23,231 bases of DNA, from assembly GCA_002438505.1 (NCBI GenBank), contig DJPI01000014.1, positions 1 to 23,231 on the forward strand. The letters are read 5' to 3'. Below the pieces are notes generated by a model that had not been told where the DNA came from, ran no database searches, and saw only the letters and a program-made list of their open reading frames with translations. Shown here in pieces: positions 1 through 6,683 of the stretch. A program made the translations under genes and the position numbers. Source of the DNA: Ruminococcaceae bacterium UBA6416 (lineage in GTDB: Bacteria > Bacillota > Clostridia > Oscillospirales > Acutalibacteraceae). The first letter of the stretch is position 1. Each line of letters starts with the position of its first letter.

Positions 1-85
1 CGGTTAAAGGCTTTTCGGAAGATTGGCTTCCGTTAGCCAAAGGAGATTTCGAGTGCTGCACCTTCGACCACTCGGACAACTCTCC
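1..85 (-). tRNA. tRNA-Ser(CGA)-like gene, 5' part only, aberrant 3' side
   Basis: Reading the minus strand from 85, the sequence begins GGAGAGTTGTCCGAGTGG, which has the acceptor strand, U8-like base and D-arm/D-loop of a bacterial tRNA-Ser. A CTCGAAA anticodon loop (anticodon CGA) follows at about 47-53. The 5' anticodon stem CAGCA should pair with TGCTG, but the loop is followed by TCTCC, which does not pair. No GTTCGAA T-loop appears before the window edge. Instead there is a hairpin with CGGAAG/CTTCCG arms. The 3' end lies outside the window, so I cannot tell whether this is an intron-split tRNA, a recombined or decayed copy, or another RNA that uses a tRNA-like 5' end. A near-consensus promoter sits correctly upstream, so it is probably transcribed. 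Confidence 0.5.
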
Positions 86-126
86 AAATCCAGACGGCAA
101 ATTGCTCCACCTTTTGCTACCGATAA

Positions 127-155
127 ATTTTAGCAGATATGCACCGTTTTGTCAA
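127..155 (-). promoter_or_regulatory. Promoter of the tRNA-Ser-like gene
   Basis: On the minus strand there is TTGACA (150-155), a 17-base spacer, and TAAAAT (127-132). This predicts a start near 120, about 35 bases before the RNA's first base at 85. It is one of the two best sigma-A-type promoters in the window. Confidence 0.75.
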
Positions 156-186
156 GGTCAAATTTATAATTTATCGGGCGAACAGG

Positions 187-218
187 AAACTTTTGAATGC
201 TTAATAATTCAAAAGTTT
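187..218 (-). terminator. AT-rich hairpin directly after the RluA-family gene
   Basis: A perfect 12-bp inverted repeat (AAACTTTTGAAT at 187-198, ATTCAAAAGTTT at 207-218) has an 8-base loop and touches the stop codon at 219-221. The stem is almost all A/T and the following minus-strand bases are not a clean U-run, so it is a weak terminator or mRNA 3'-end stabiliser rather than a textbook one. It separates the pseudouridine synthase from the tRNA promoter. Confidence 0.45.
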
Positions 219-887
219 TCATTCAATATCAGGCCGGTTTTTGGCCGCCTCAATCGTGTTGTTCAACCTGACACTCTCCGTTTTGTCGGAATAAAAGCTA
301 AGTCTTTCACCCGTTTTCGGGTGAAAAAAGCCAAGTTTGCACGAAAAAAGAGCCATGACCTTTTCGCTGTCTCTTGCGCCGTACCTTCTGTCACCAAAAA
401 GCGGACAGCCACGAGAGGAAAATTGAACACGTATTTGGTGAGTTCTCCCGGTGTGGAGCCTGACTCTGACAAGTGAATATGGCTCCGCTCTCTCCTCGCT
501 CAAAAGTGTCTCATATTCACACATGGCTTTCCTGACACCCTTTCGCTCGCGCTTAACAACAAAGACCTTGTTTTTCTTTGAATCTTTGAAAAGCAGATCC
601 TCAAGAACCGCGCTTTTTGACTCCGGTACACCATGAAGGAGCGCAAAGTACTCCTTTTCAAGTCCCCTTTCGGCAACCTGACATGAAAGTGACGCAGCAG
701 CAGCCTTTGTTTTTCCGAACACCATCACTCCGCCCGCCTCACGGTCAAGGCGATGAACGGGATAAATATCACCGCCCGTATGCTTTGCAAGGAGCGTTAT
801 CAAACTGTTGGCGCCGTTCCCTTGCGAGAGCGTTCCGACCGGCTTTATACAGACTATAACGTCCGCGTCCTCAAAAAGAATTTCCAT
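219..887 (-). CDS. RluA-family RNA pseudouridine synthase
   Basis: The 222-residue protein converts a specific uridine in rRNA or tRNA to pseudouridine in the cytoplasm. The RluA signature VHRLDREAGG places the catalytic aspartate at D48. The second hallmark, RTHQIRV, lies in the later part of the catalytic domain near residue 148, and an early KPVG motif (15-18) is also typical. There is no N-terminal S4 RNA-binding domain, and the length fits the short RluA/TruC-like branch, so the exact target base cannot be read from sequence. The ATG at 887 follows AAAGGG six bases upstream. It lies 64 bases downstream of rny, with an intrinsic terminator between them, so it probably depends on readthrough or on a promoter inside rny. 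RluA-family membership is secure; the specific substrate is not. Confidence 0.9.
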   Translation of the reverse strand: MEILFEDADVIVCIKPVGTLSQGNGANSLITLLAKHTGGDIYPVHRLDREAGGVMVFGKTKAAAASLSCQVAERGLEKEYFALLHGVPESKSAVLEDLLFKDSKKNKVFVVKRERKGVRKAMCEYETLLSEERAEPYSLVRVRLHTGRTHQIRVQFSSRGCPLFGDRRYGARDSEKVMALFSCKLGFFHPKTGERLSFYSDKTESVRLNNTIEAAKNRPDIE

Positions 888-900
888 TCCCTACCCTTTC

Positions 901-930
901 AAAAAAGGCCGCCGGAAAACTGCGGCAGCC
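901..930 (-). terminator. Intrinsic terminator after rny
   Basis: On the minus strand, GGCTGCCG and CGGCGGCC arms (907-930) with an 8-base loop and one mismatch are followed directly by TTTTTT (901-906). It begins 21 bases after the rny stop and lies before the pseudouridine synthase start. Confidence 0.8.
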
Positions 931-951
931 TTTTGTTTGTTGTTTTACGTT

Positions 952-2508
952 TTACTTTGCGTAGTCAACGGCTCTTGTTTCACGAATCATGTTGATCTTA
1001 ATCTGACCCGGATACTCAAGCTCGTCTTCAATCTTTTTAACAATTTCTCTTGCAAGCAGAGCCATCTGATCATCACTGATTTTGTCAGGCTTAACAATGA
1101 TTCTGACCTCACGGCCGGCCTGAATTGCAAACGCCTTTTCAACGCCCTTGAACGATTCTGAAATTGCCTCAAGCTGTTCAAGACGCTTGATGTAATTCTG
1201 AAGATTCTCTCTTCTTGCTCCGGGACGTGCGGCGGAAATTGCGTCCGCAGCCTGAACAAGACAGGCTATTATGCTCTTGGGCTCAACATCGCCGTGGTGC
1301 GCCTGAATGGCGTTGACAACAATGTCATTTTCTTTGTACCTTTTGGCGTACTCAACGCCAAGCTCAATGTGTGAACCGTCCTGCTCGTGGTCAACGGCCT
1401 TGCCGATATCATGAAGCAAACCGGCGCGCTTTGCAAGCTTGATATCTGCGCCGAGCTCCGCAGCCATGAGGCCTGCAATATAGGAAACCTCGAGCGAATG
1501 ATTGAGGACGTTCTGGCCGTAACTTGTGCGGTATTTAAGGCGGCCGAGAAGCTTGACAAGCTCGTTATGAACACCGTTGACTCCGGCCTCAACAACGGCT
1601 CTCTCGCCTGCTTGACGGATTGTCAACTCAACCTCACGCTTCGATTTTTCATAAATCTTTTCAATGAGCGCGGGATGAATGCGGCCGTCCGCAATGAGCT
1701 TTTCAAGGGTAATGCGCGCAATCTCACGTCTGACGGGGTCAAACGAGGAGAGAGTGATGGCCTCCGGTGTATCGTCAATGATGAGGTCAACTCCGGTGAT
1801 TGTTTCAATGGTTCTGATGTTGCGGCCCTCGCGGCCGATGATTCTGCCCTTCATTTCATCGTTGGGCAGAGCAACAACGGAAACGGTCGCCTCCGATGCA
1901 TGGTCGGCAGCGCAACGCTGAATGGCCGTTGTGATGATTTCTCTTGCAAGAGCGTCAGACTCGTCACGAATTTTCTGTTCATATTCCATGACCTTGACCG
2001 CTTTTTCTCTTGTGAGGGTTTCTTCCAATGACTGAAGTAAATATACCTTGGCTTGTTCTTTTGTATAGCCCGATATTTTTTCAAGCATTTCTAACTGACT
2101 TCTTTTGATGCTTTCTGCTTCGGCAAGTTGGGTTTCAGACTGCTTGATTTTTTTGTTCAGCAGTTCTTCTTTCTTATCAAGAGAGTCAACCTTTTTGTCA
2201 AGGGTTTCCTCTTTTTGGATAATTCTTCTTTCCTGGCGCTGAATCTCATTGCGTCTGTCACGCAGCTCGCGTTCGGTTTCAGTGCGGGATTTATGAATTT
2301 CGTCCTTTGCTTCAAGAATAGCTTCGCGCTTTTTTGTCTCAGCCTCGCTGACCGCCTGATTTATGATTCTGGTGGCCTCTTCATTCGCAGAGCCGAGGAG
2401 ACCTTCAGCGGTCTTTTTCCTGTGAATACCGCCGAGAATAAAGCCGATAATTCCAAATGCGACCGCGCAAACGATTGCAACGATCACAGGTATGATCCAA
2501 TCTCCCAA
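952..2508 (-). CDS. rny: Ribonuclease Y
   Basis: This membrane-anchored endoribonuclease starts bulk mRNA decay in many Firmicutes. Numbering from the chosen TTG start (518 residues, the usual family length), there is an N-terminal transmembrane helix (about 4-27) and a long charged coiled coil (about 30-200). A KH domain with the GRIIGREGRN loop follows at 221-230, then an HD phosphohydrolase domain with H337, the HD pair of LLHDIGK at 366-367, and HHG near 404. The frame is open upstream to 2682. However, AGGAGG at 2519-2524 lies inside that extension and about 10 bases before TTG at 2506-2508, and starting there gives the canonical short N-terminus. A strong promoter and a terminator-like leader hairpin lie upstream. 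Function is assigned with high confidence. Confidence 0.96.
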   Translation of the reverse strand: MGDWIIPVIVAIVCAVAFGIIGFILGGIHRKKTAEGLLGSANEEATRIINQAVSEAETKKREAILEAKDEIHKSRTETERELRDRRNEIQRQERRIIQKEETLDKKVDSLDKKEELLNKKIKQSETQLAEAESIKRSQLEMLEKISGYTKEQAKVYLLQSLEETLTREKAVKVMEYEQKIRDESDALAREIITTAIQRCAADHASEATVSVVALPNDEMKGRIIGREGRNIRTIETITGVDLIIDDTPEAITLSSFDPVRREIARITLEKLIADGRIHPALIEKIYEKSKREVELTIRQAGERAVVEAGVNGVHNELVKLLGRLKYRTSYGQNVLNHSLEVSYIAGLMAAELGADIKLAKRAGLLHDIGKAVDHEQDGSHIELGVEYAKRYKENDIVVNAIQAHHGDVEPKSIIACLVQAADAISAARPGARRENLQNYIKRLEQLEAISESFKGVEKAFAIQAGREVRIIVKPDKISDDQMALLAREIVKKIEDELEYPGQIKINMIRETRAVDYAK

Positions 2509-2593
2509 AGTAGCAGCACCTCCTTCTTTTAAAAATAATTTTCCACTAAAAACCATCAAAAGAATTGCAGTAATGTTACTCGAAGACAGCGTA

Positions 2594-2619
2594 TAAAAAA
2601 GTAAAGCATTCCGCTTTAC
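2594..2619 (-). promoter_or_regulatory. Terminator-like hairpin in the rny leader (candidate attenuator)
   Basis: The minus strand reads GTAAAGC-GGAAT-GCTTTAC (2601-2619), a perfect 7-bp stem, then a six-T run (2595-2600). It lies between the rny promoter (start near 2635) and the rny ribosome binding site (2519-2524), so transcripts must pass it about 40 bases after initiation. A competing TTAC/GTAA pairing just upstream could disturb the left arm, but I recognise no known riboswitch class. Confidence 0.55.
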
Positions 2620-2641
2620 GTCAGTAACAGCTATCCTTAGT

Positions 2642-2670
2642 ATTTTAAACCAAATGCGCAAAAAAGTCAA
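2642..2670 (-). promoter_or_regulatory. Promoter of rny
   Basis: On the minus strand there is TTGACT (2665-2670), a 17-base spacer, and TAAAAT (2642-2647). The predicted start near 2635 gives a leader of about 127 bases. It is divergent from the plus-strand promoter at 2736-2764. Confidence 0.75.
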
Positions 2671-2735
2671 GCAGAAATGCACAATCTTATGTTGGAACTG
2701 TTTTTGACCAAAAATTAAAAAAATTAAAATACATA

Positions 2736-2764
2736 TTGTAATAAATTGCAGGATATGTTAAAAT
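2736..2764 (+). promoter_or_regulatory. Promoter of the SGNH-SLH hydrolase gene
   Basis: TTGTAA (2736-2741), a 17-base spacer and TAAAAT (2759-2764) predict a start near 2771. The ribosome binding site GGAGGT follows at 2785-2790, five bases before the ATG at 2796. Confidence 0.6.
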
Positions 2765-2795
2765 TACTCTATAAATTAATTTTTGGAGGTACAAG

Positions 2796-4220
2796 ATGAA
2801 AACAGTAAAAAAATTTTTTGCCGTTATTCTTGCGGTTGTGATGCTTTCAGGCACATTCACCTGCTTTGCGGCAGAGCTTAACACCGATGCGGTAAACGCT
2901 CACTACGGACAGTACAAAAACTATCTTCTTTTGGGAGACAGCGCAGCAAGCGGATTTCGCGATGGAATAACTCAGTATGACAAGGATTTTATGAACAAAT
3001 ATTACGACTCAACGTATTACCGGGTTCCCGGCTCCTACGGTGATATCATTGCCAACTCGATAATCGAAGATAAGAGCATGACCGCTTTTGCGGCTCCCGG
3101 TTTCAGAACAGTTGAGGTTCGCTACATGCTTGAAGATGAGTTTGCAGCCACTTGCGATGATCCTTATCTTTTCCATCCCTCTCAGCTTCATGTTTACGAA
3201 AAGTACGGCTATGCACCCGGCGATGAAAGAATCAGACAGGCATATAAAAACGCCGTTGCAAACGCTGACCTTATTTCAATCGGTATCGGCGGAAACGACT
3301 GGGGTGCATATATGGGCTGGGTTCTTGAAGATGTTCTTGAAGCCAACAATGCCGCCGATGAATACATAAAAATGGTTGAGGATTTGTTAAAGAATAAGGT
3401 TGACGAAAGCAAAATTGAAAATATTGTTGAAATTGCACGCATTGCAGGTGCGCTTCCCCAGCTGCTTGAGGTTTTGCCCTCAGCAATCGACAAGGGCTAT
3501 GGAAGATTTTGCCGTAACTGGGACATTATGATTCAGGACATTTATGACCTTAATCCCGATGTAACACTTATGGTTGTCGGAATGGGCGACACATCCCGCA
3601 AGGGCAGGAACTATGATTACGATGGCTACGTTGGCGAACCTATTGAAGTTAAGGAAAAGAGCGCAATTGAAGTTGCCGCAACGAGAAAAATTACCGAACT
3701 CATTTTATCTGTCGGCAATAAGCCGATGACTGACGGTGTTGAAAAATTCGGCTATATTTATGTTGATCCCGATGGAGCAACCTATACCGACTCTCATCCC
3801 GATGCAGACGGACAGCTCTTTATTGCTAACAAAATTATTGAAGCTCTTCCCGACAAGGAAATTTCCGCAAAGTTTACCGATGTAACTCCGGGTCACAAGT
3901 ATTATAAGGAAGTTGAATATGTCATTAAAAACGGCTATATGTCCGCATCAAGCGACACCACCTTCTCCCCCGATGATATTTTGACAAAGGCAGACCTTTC
4001 AAAGTCCGTCAATGCAATTACCGGAGACTATAAAATCAGTGACAGTAGCGCTGAGGTTTCAAAAGCTGAATTTGCTTTAACAATGTTCAAGAATATTAAG
4101 CAGCACGGCTTTTTAAATTGGGTAAGGGCCTTTCTCCTTACAGTTCAGAATGTTTTGAGCTTTAACAAGATTTCAAGAGCCGAAGCGGCACGTTTGATTT
4201 ATAAATACATAAACGCATAA
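2796..4220 (+). CDS. Secreted SGNH/GDSL-type hydrolase with C-terminal SLH region
   Basis: This 474-residue protein is probably an exported esterase or lipase-like enzyme held at the cell surface. Residues 1-26 form a type I signal peptide (KK, hydrophobic core, CFAA end). Block I is LLLGDSAASG with nucleophile S49. Block III is IGIGGNDW with N167 and D168. The block V dyad D-S-H is at 332-334. Residues 359-402 (FTDVTPGHKYY through KADL) match an S-layer homology repeat. A weaker SLH-like stretch follows, ending in SRAEAARLIYKY, so cell-wall-polymer anchoring is likely. The natural substrate (lipid, acetylated polysaccharide or wall component) cannot be read from sequence. It is monocistronic with its own promoter, and a hairpin starts seven bases after the stop. 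The ATG is fixed by GGAGGT at 2785-2790. Confidence 0.85.
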   Translation: MKTVKKFFAVILAVVMLSGTFTCFAAELNTDAVNAHYGQYKNYLLLGDSAASGFRDGITQYDKDFMNKYYDSTYYRVPGSYGDIIANSIIEDKSMTAFAAPGFRTVEVRYMLEDEFAATCDDPYLFHPSQLHVYEKYGYAPGDERIRQAYKNAVANADLISIGIGGNDWGAYMGWVLEDVLEANNAADEYIKMVEDLLKNKVDESKIENIVEIARIAGALPQLLEVLPSAIDKGYGRFCRNWDIMIQDIYDLNPDVTLMVVGMGDTSRKGRNYDYDGYVGEPIEVKEKSAIEVAATRKITELILSVGNKPMTDGVEKFGYIYVDPDGATYTDSHPDADGQLFIANKIIEALPDKEISAKFTDVTPGHKYYKEVEYVIKNGYMSASSDTTFSPDDILTKADLSKSVNAITGDYKISDSSAEVSKAEFALTMFKNIKQHGFLNWVRAFLLTVQNVLSFNKISRAEAARLIYKYINA

Positions 4221-4227
4221 ATTAAGA

Positions 4228-4260
4228 GGGGGCTGTCTCGTAAAAAACGAGACAGCCCCC
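4228..4260. terminator. Perfect 13-bp GC-rich hairpin after the SGNH gene
   Basis: GGGGGCTGTCTCG at 4228-4240 and CGAGACAGCCCCC at 4248-4260 form a perfect stem around a TAAAAAA loop, eight bases after the stop codon. Neither strand has a good U-run after it. It may work as a bidirectional stop or 3' stabiliser, or be a dispersed repeat. ATTAAG occurs on both sides (4221-4226 and 4261-4266). Confidence 0.6.
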
Positions 4261-4277
4261 ATTAAGTTTATGAATCC

Positions 4278-4302
4278 CCCCTGAATCGACAGGGGCTTTT
4301 TT
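4278..4302 (+). terminator. Second, canonical terminator after the SGNH gene
   Basis: CCCCTG (4278-4283), a six-base loop, CAGGGG (4290-4295), then CTTTTTT. This is a standard intrinsic terminator on the plus strand, placed in tandem behind the 13-bp hairpin. Confidence 0.75.
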
Positions 4303-4547
4303 GTTGCGCATAACTCTTTAATGCAGTGGTTAAGCCATATGTTCTGCCTATTATTTGCTTTTGTCTCGTTCCGTGGAATTGTACCTGTCAATCGCCACAA
4401 AAGTACCTGCGGCAGAGCAAGCAACCATAAATTCAGAGCATGAGGTTAAACTGCTAACAAACAAAAAGGGCTGTAAAAGAACGCACCCTGCGGAACAAAA
4501 CGTCAGTAGCAGCAAAGCAGGAAAAACACGATTAAACATCCACAGAT
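4303..4547. other. Gene-free segment of about 245 bases, unexplained
   Basis: This stretch lies between the tandem plus-strand terminators and the terminator of the next minus-strand gene. Two overlapping opposite-strand reading frames (64 residues plus, 73 residues minus) cover it. Neither has a ribosome binding site, and the minus one starts inside a terminator stem. I see no tRNA, recognisable promoter, long repeat or transposase remnant. Confidence 0.4.
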
Positions 4548-4589
4548 AAAGAAGAATGCCGAGCAGCTTCAAGTCACCTGCCCGGCATT
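4548..4589 (-). terminator. Terminator of the orphan surface-protein gene
   Basis: On the minus strand, AATGCCG and CGGCATT arms (4583-4589 and 4555-4561) have an inner GCAG/CTGC extension. They are followed by a T-rich CTTCTTT. The hairpin starts about 15 bases after the stop of the upstream minus-strand gene. Confidence 0.65.
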
Positions 4590-4603
4590 TCGCTATTCAG
4601 AAT

Positions 4604-6469
4604 TTAATCCTCAAACCAGTTCTCTTCGTCCGGCTTTTCATCAATAGAGTTTTCCTCATCCAGTTTTTCATCACCGGAACGGATTTTTTCAAGCGTTTTT
4701 TTGCGCTTTGTATAGATGTATCCGGCAAGGCCGCCAAGAGCAATAATGCCCGTTGGCGCAACGGCAACCTCAGGATTCTCCTTAATGGTCTGAACCGTTT
4801 TTTGAACGAACGAAACGCTTTGCTGTTTTTGCTGAGAAAACTTTTCAATCGCGCTTGAGGCCTGCTCGGCGTTTTTATAGGTTTCGCTCATTAGCTCGGC
4901 AAGATAGCCGAAATCAACGCCGTCAGAGGATTTTTTCGGGCTTGAATCATATCCGCCGGACGTTGTGCTTCCGGTCTCATAGGTTGTCAAAACGCCGTCA
5001 TTGGCGCCGACAGCGGCGGTTGTGAGGGCGGAATCAATTTGAGACATAACGCCGCCGACGATGGAGTTGGCCTTCTCGTTATCAACAGGTATAACGCCCT
5101 CAATCATTTTTTGAACCTCACCGGTGAGACTGCCCTGAGTGGTGTCCGAAGCGCCGGAAGAGGCGGCTTTTCTGACAATTCTGAACTTATAAAGAATCGT
5201 CTCCGGTGTGCTGCCCGGCTCCTCGTAAACAACCTTAAGATTAATCACCTCGTTGTTTTTGGAAATATCGGGAACATAGGCGGCAGTCTGACTCGGGCTC
5301 ATCTCTTTTTCGCCGAGATATATTTTAAGATAGGAATCGTTTCCGCCAACCTGAGAGGCAAGAGCAAACGGAGTGAACCAGATTTTTTGGCAGTCGTTTG
5401 CAATGTAGAGATCATAGCTGAAAATGTCGCTGTAAAACTGCTCGTCAAGAGGAAATCTTCCGCATTCACAGGCGGCTTTGAACAGCGTTTCGCAGGAATC
5501 GTCAATCGAATAATCAACGCCGGAATCATCAAGCATTGTTTGAAGGATGAGAGACTGAACGCTGTTTTTCTCCTCGCTTCTGTCTGCAACAACAAGCTTC
5601 ATGGGGTCGATTTTAACGTCATATACCCGGCCGAGAATTGAAGCAAAGTAGGCGTAATCAACATACTCTTTTTCTTCCTCGGTCAAAGCTTCATATGACT
5701 CAACCGGAACCTCATAGTCATTGGATTTTGCGGTAACGACCTTTGCCCAATGAAAAATTTCATCGTTACCCGGATTGCTGCTGACGGGTATTGAGTCAAA
5801 TTGAGAAATATATGTTTTAATGCTGTTGACCGCAAAGCCGGAAAGGGTATCAACGCCCGAGGGCAGGAAGGTTCCGGTCAGCGCGGCAAGAATTTCACAA
5901 ATCGCGTTGTCGAGCGTAATGCCCTGAGGCAGAGTAATCTTTTTCTGATAAAGGGTATAAACCGCGTCATACTTAATGGCAGCATAAACAACGGCAATTT
6001 TCATTTCATCCTCGGCGGTTTCAAGCGGAGGAATTGTGATACCCTTGCTTCTTATATATTTCTTCATGGTCTCGCTATCCTCCGTCATTCCGAGGGCGGT
6101 GACCATGTAATACATAACAGTGACAACATCACCGTATGCTTCCGCAACGGTTTTTTCATTGATAAGGTTAAGAACCGAGTAATTGTTGACCTCGGTCACA
6201 AACTCACTGAAGGTATGACTATAGGGATAAGCATCCTGCGGAACAAGGCGAGCGGTGGTAACTGCCGAGGCGCTGTCACGGATAACAACATTGTCAAGCC
6301 ACGCCTTGCTGTATACCGGAGAAGCCGAACGCGGATGTCCGGGAAGAACCTGCAGCTTTCCGCTGTTCGCCGTAACGGAAGCCGAAGCGCAAAACGGCGC
6401 GCAGACAAGACCTGCCGTAATGAGCAGGACGAGCAGGAACGAGCAAAGCCTTTTTATTTTCAAGAGCAT
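4604..6469 (-). CDS. Exported, C-terminally membrane-anchored protein of unknown function
   Basis: I do not recognise this protein of about 621 residues as a whole. It has a clear signal peptide (residues 1 to about 30, ending CASA) and a largely alpha-helical region to about 330. A stretch at about 339-434 (FSYDLYI through YKFRIVRK) has the spacing of a cadherin-like beta-sandwich domain, though that is only an inference. A Ser/Thr/Gly-rich linker follows, then one transmembrane helix (about 569-587), a KRKK stop-transfer and an acidic tail with the repeat DEKLDEEN/DEKPDEEN. The bulk should therefore face outside with a short cytoplasmic tail. The start is uncertain: ATG at 6469 sits only one base after AGAAGGT, whereas in-frame TTG at 6463 is seven bases away. 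Upstream in-frame codons back to 6526 lack a ribosome binding site. It has its own promoter and terminator. Confidence 0.8.
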   Translation of the reverse strand: MLLKIKRLCSFLLVLLITAGLVCAPFCASASVTANSGKLQVLPGHPRSASPVYSKAWLDNVVIRDSASAVTTARLVPQDAYPYSHTFSEFVTEVNNYSVLNLINEKTVAEAYGDVVTVMYYMVTALGMTEDSETMKKYIRSKGITIPPLETAEDEMKIAVVYAAIKYDAVYTLYQKKITLPQGITLDNAICEILAALTGTFLPSGVDTLSGFAVNSIKTYISQFDSIPVSSNPGNDEIFHWAKVVTAKSNDYEVPVESYEALTEEEKEYVDYAYFASILGRVYDVKIDPMKLVVADRSEEKNSVQSLILQTMLDDSGVDYSIDDSCETLFKAACECGRFPLDEQFYSDIFSYDLYIANDCQKIWFTPFALASQVGGNDSYLKIYLGEKEMSPSQTAAYVPDISKNNEVINLKVVYEEPGSTPETILYKFRIVRKAASSGASDTTQGSLTGEVQKMIEGVIPVDNEKANSIVGGVMSQIDSALTTAAVGANDGVLTTYETGSTTSGGYDSSPKKSSDGVDFGYLAELMSETYKNAEQASSAIEKFSQQKQQSVSFVQKTVQTIKENPEVAVAPTGIIALGGLAGYIYTKRKKTLEKIRSGDEKLDEENSIDEKPDEENWFED

Positions 6470-6562
6470 TACCTTCTTTCGCTTTTCTTGAATCCCCGGC
6501 AAAAAGAGAAAAGAGCGCCGGAACAAAACTCAGATTATTATCACATACTTATACACTTTGTT

Positions 6563-6591
6563 ATAATACAACCTTTTTGCCTCAAAGTCAA
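6563..6591 (-). promoter_or_regulatory. Promoter of the orphan surface-protein gene
   Basis: On the minus strand there is TTGACT (6586-6591), a 17-base spacer, and TATTAT (6563-6568). The predicted start near 6556 leaves a leader of about 87 bases containing a CCGGC/GCCGG hairpin. Confidence 0.75.
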
Positions 6592-6640
6592 CCAAAGAGG
6601 AAAAAATTTAAATATATTTCATGCTTTTTCCTAGCCGGAA

Positions 6641-6673
6641 AGGAAAAGAACGGCCGCCCGCAACGGACGGCCG
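6641..6673 (-). terminator. Terminator of the M28 peptidase gene
   Basis: On the minus strand, CGGCCGTCCG and CGGGCGGCCG (6651-6673) form a 10-bp stem with one G-T pair and a three-base loop, followed by TTCTTTTCC. It begins about ten bases after the stop codon. Confidence 0.8.
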
Positions 6674-6683
6674 ATAAAAATGA

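Noticed and set aside
1..60. Classical group I intron in the tRNA anticodon loop
   Set aside because: I looked for an internal guide sequence able to pair with the 5' exon end (GGTGC-like) in the bases available and found none. The window ends too soon to exclude an intron altogether.
4355..4549. 64-residue plus-strand frame in the gene-free segment
   Set aside because: No ribosome binding site or promoter, and a composition unlike the neighbouring genes.
4351..4572. 73-residue hydrophobic minus-strand frame in the gene-free segment
   Set aside because: Its start lies inside a terminator stem and no ribosome binding site is visible. The hydrophobicity alone is not enough.
5801..6634. 277-residue plus-strand frame antisense to the orphan surface protein
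   Set aside because: The opposing frame has a signal peptide, promoter, terminator and membrane anchor. This one has no start signals and runs through the opposing gene's promoter.
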